A DNA stretch of 64,000 nt from Candidatus Gastranaerophilales bacterium (GTDB lineage Bacteria; Cyanobacteriota; Vampirovibrionia; Gastranaerophilales; Gastranaerophilaceae): contig CALUUK010000009.1 in NCBI GenBank assembly GCA_944323955.1, positions 1 through 64,000 of the forward strand, read 5' to 3'. The position numbers and the translations under genes are program-made. Position 1 is the stretch's first letter. Every line of letters starts with the position of its first letter. The notes below the pieces were generated by a model. That model was not told the origin of the DNA and searched no databases. It saw only the letters and a list, made by a program, of their open reading frames with translations. Positions 63,027-64,000 of this stretch are shown here, piece by piece.

Positions 63027-63999
63027 CTTCTTTAAACGAAATTTAAAATATCTTGTTATAGGTGCGGGTTCTACCGGGGCTACTTTTGCTTGTTTCCTGA
63101 ACAGCGCGGGTAAGAATGTTACTCTTATTTCTAAGTATGAGAGTGTTATTCAACTTGCAAAAAAAAACGGCGGCATAAAATTAAAATCTAAAGTAAAAGG
63201 TGATAAAAAATATAAAATAAATATCAAAACCGAAAAAGAATATAAAACAAAGGCTGATGTAATTATACTTTGCATCAGAACGCCGGATATTATTTCCGCT
63301 TTTGATTTTATTAAGCGGGTTTCGCATAAAAATACTGTTGTTTTTTCTATTGCAAACGGATTTGGCATTGGTTATTTTCTTCGAAAAAAAATTCCTTATA
63401 TAAATGTCGTTGATGCAAATTTTGTAGGTAAATGCAGATGGTATGACAGAAACTCGGGGGAGTATCTGCAATTGAGAGAATACTGCGAACTTAATCTTTC
63501 TTCCGCGGATGATTTTCTTGATAAAAAACTTTTGGAAAAAATAAAGTCCGATTTTATTCAAGCCGGAATGAATACTTCATTGATGTCATCAAAACAGTTT
63601 AATGAAATTTCCTTTGAACGTTTAATAACGCGATCACCCTTTGAGGCTTGCTGTGTTTATTATGATATAAACGCGCATCAAATCACGGGAGAAAAACGTG
63701 AATTTTTTGAAAAATTGTGTGAAGAATTACTGATTCTTGCAAAAGCAATGAACATTAACATTCGGGACTCTTTTCTTCAAGAATATTATTCTAATTTTGA
63801 ACTTTATAAAGAAAGAGATGATGCAAATGTATACTCTTCAATACTCAATGATTTTAAAATCGGGCAAAAGTCCGAAATAGATTTCTTGTTCTTCATTGTG
63901 CTTGAATTGGCAAAAGAATATAATGTTAATCTTCCCTGTTATTCGATGATAGCTGAAAAATTTAAAGAATATAATACATTATCGGGAAATCTTTGCTAA
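63016..63999 (+). CDS. Ketopantoate reductase-like (PanE/ApbA family) protein
   Basis: About 327 residues from ATG 63016, which follows an AAGGCG and overlaps the permease end by 11 bp. It opens with the NADP loop YLVIGAGSTGATFACFL and keeps SIANGFG (Asn of the active site) and the C-terminal KSEIDFL (Glu of the substrate site). The segment that normally holds the catalytic Lys (WxKLxxN) reads FERLITRSPFEACC, with no clear Lys. It may reduce another 2-oxo acid or be altered in activity, so panE is not assigned. The stop lies one base before the window edge. Confidence 0.75.
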   Translation: MMFNFFKRNLKYLVIGAGSTGATFACFLNSAGKNVTLISKYESVIQLAKKNGGIKLKSKVKGDKKYKINIKTEKEYKTKADVIILCIRTPDIISAFDFIKRVSHKNTVVFSIANGFGIGYFLRKKIPYINVVDANFVGKCRWYDRNSGEYLQLREYCELNLSSADDFLDKKLLEKIKSDFIQAGMNTSLMSSKQFNEISFERLITRSPFEACCVYYDINAHQITGEKREFFEKLCEELLILAKAMNINIRDSFLQEYYSNFELYKERDDANVYSSILNDFKIGQKSEIDFLFFIVLELAKEYNVNLPCYSMIAEKFKEYNTLSGNLC

Positions 64000-64000
64000 T

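Overview
The window is AT-rich (roughly one third G+C by eye), densely packed, and bacterial. Several traits point to the non-photosynthetic cyanobacterial sister lineage Vampirovibrionia/Melainabacteria, most likely a gut Gastranaerophilales: a very AT-rich genome, many unrecognised secreted or coiled-coil proteins, proteins with an N-terminal SFKG/ISFK-type element, a group-4 uracil-DNA glycosylase, a NifU/NifS Fe-S pair, and glyQ without an adjacent glyS. This assignment is an inference from gene content; no rRNA or tRNA lies in the window.

Layout. 0.1-1.7 kb: a minus-strand operon of two UPF0145 (YbjQ) proteins and a membrane M48 peptidase. 1.8-7.5 kb: a polyamine operon of five tightly coupled genes (arginine decarboxylase, spermidine synthase-like, agmatinase-like, carboxy(nor)spermidine dehydrogenase, carboxy(nor)spermidine decarboxylase) preceded by a possible 46-codon leader ORF. 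7.34-7.89 kb: the only long intergenic region; it may also encode a ~62-nt small RNA with an exposed CUCCUCCC core. 7.9-16.8 kb: an unusual glycosyltransferase-like membrane protein, lineage-specific coiled-coil proteins, a Xer recombinase, a divergent CNT-family nucleoside transporter and small envelope proteins. 16.8-25 kb: nifU-nifS, udg, glgA, ruvA, a TPR protein, an MgtE_N-like repeat protein and a periplasmic binding lipoprotein. 25-34.9 kb: secreted proteins, rpsF-ssb-rpsR, rlmN, a zinc-ribbon RNA-binding candidate, rimM-trmD, two alcohol dehydrogenases, nrnA and a YihY-type membrane protein. 34.9-43.4 kb: a probable ADP-ribosyltransferase-fold protein, a large secreted TPR protein that appears to use an ATT start, a YkgJ-type protein, thioredoxin, yqeG, a U32 peptidase-family protein and a ferritin-like protein.

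43.4-52.6 kb holds the most striking feature: nine consecutive radical SAM genes on both strands with almost no space between them. They fall into two architectures: six with an N-terminal CxxC region and three with a SPASM-like cysteine region placed before the radical SAM core. No precursor peptide fits between them. They run directly into a chemosensory locus (tandem CheW-CheW protein, a receptor without an external sensor domain, and a 1005-residue CheA ending in a receiver that lacks its phosphoacceptor Asp). 57.8-64 kb: two PlsC acyltransferases, gap, glyQ, an APC-type amino acid permease and a ketopantoate reductase-like protein.

Expression. Genes are organised in short operons with 1-4 bp stop/start overlaps. 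Many lead genes (12285, 16855, 25021, 30936, 48608) have a -10 hexamer only 6-10 nt upstream of the start codon and no Shine-Dalgarno sequence, which suggests leaderless mRNAs. Intrinsic terminators of the form AAAAGAG...CTCTTTT recur between units.
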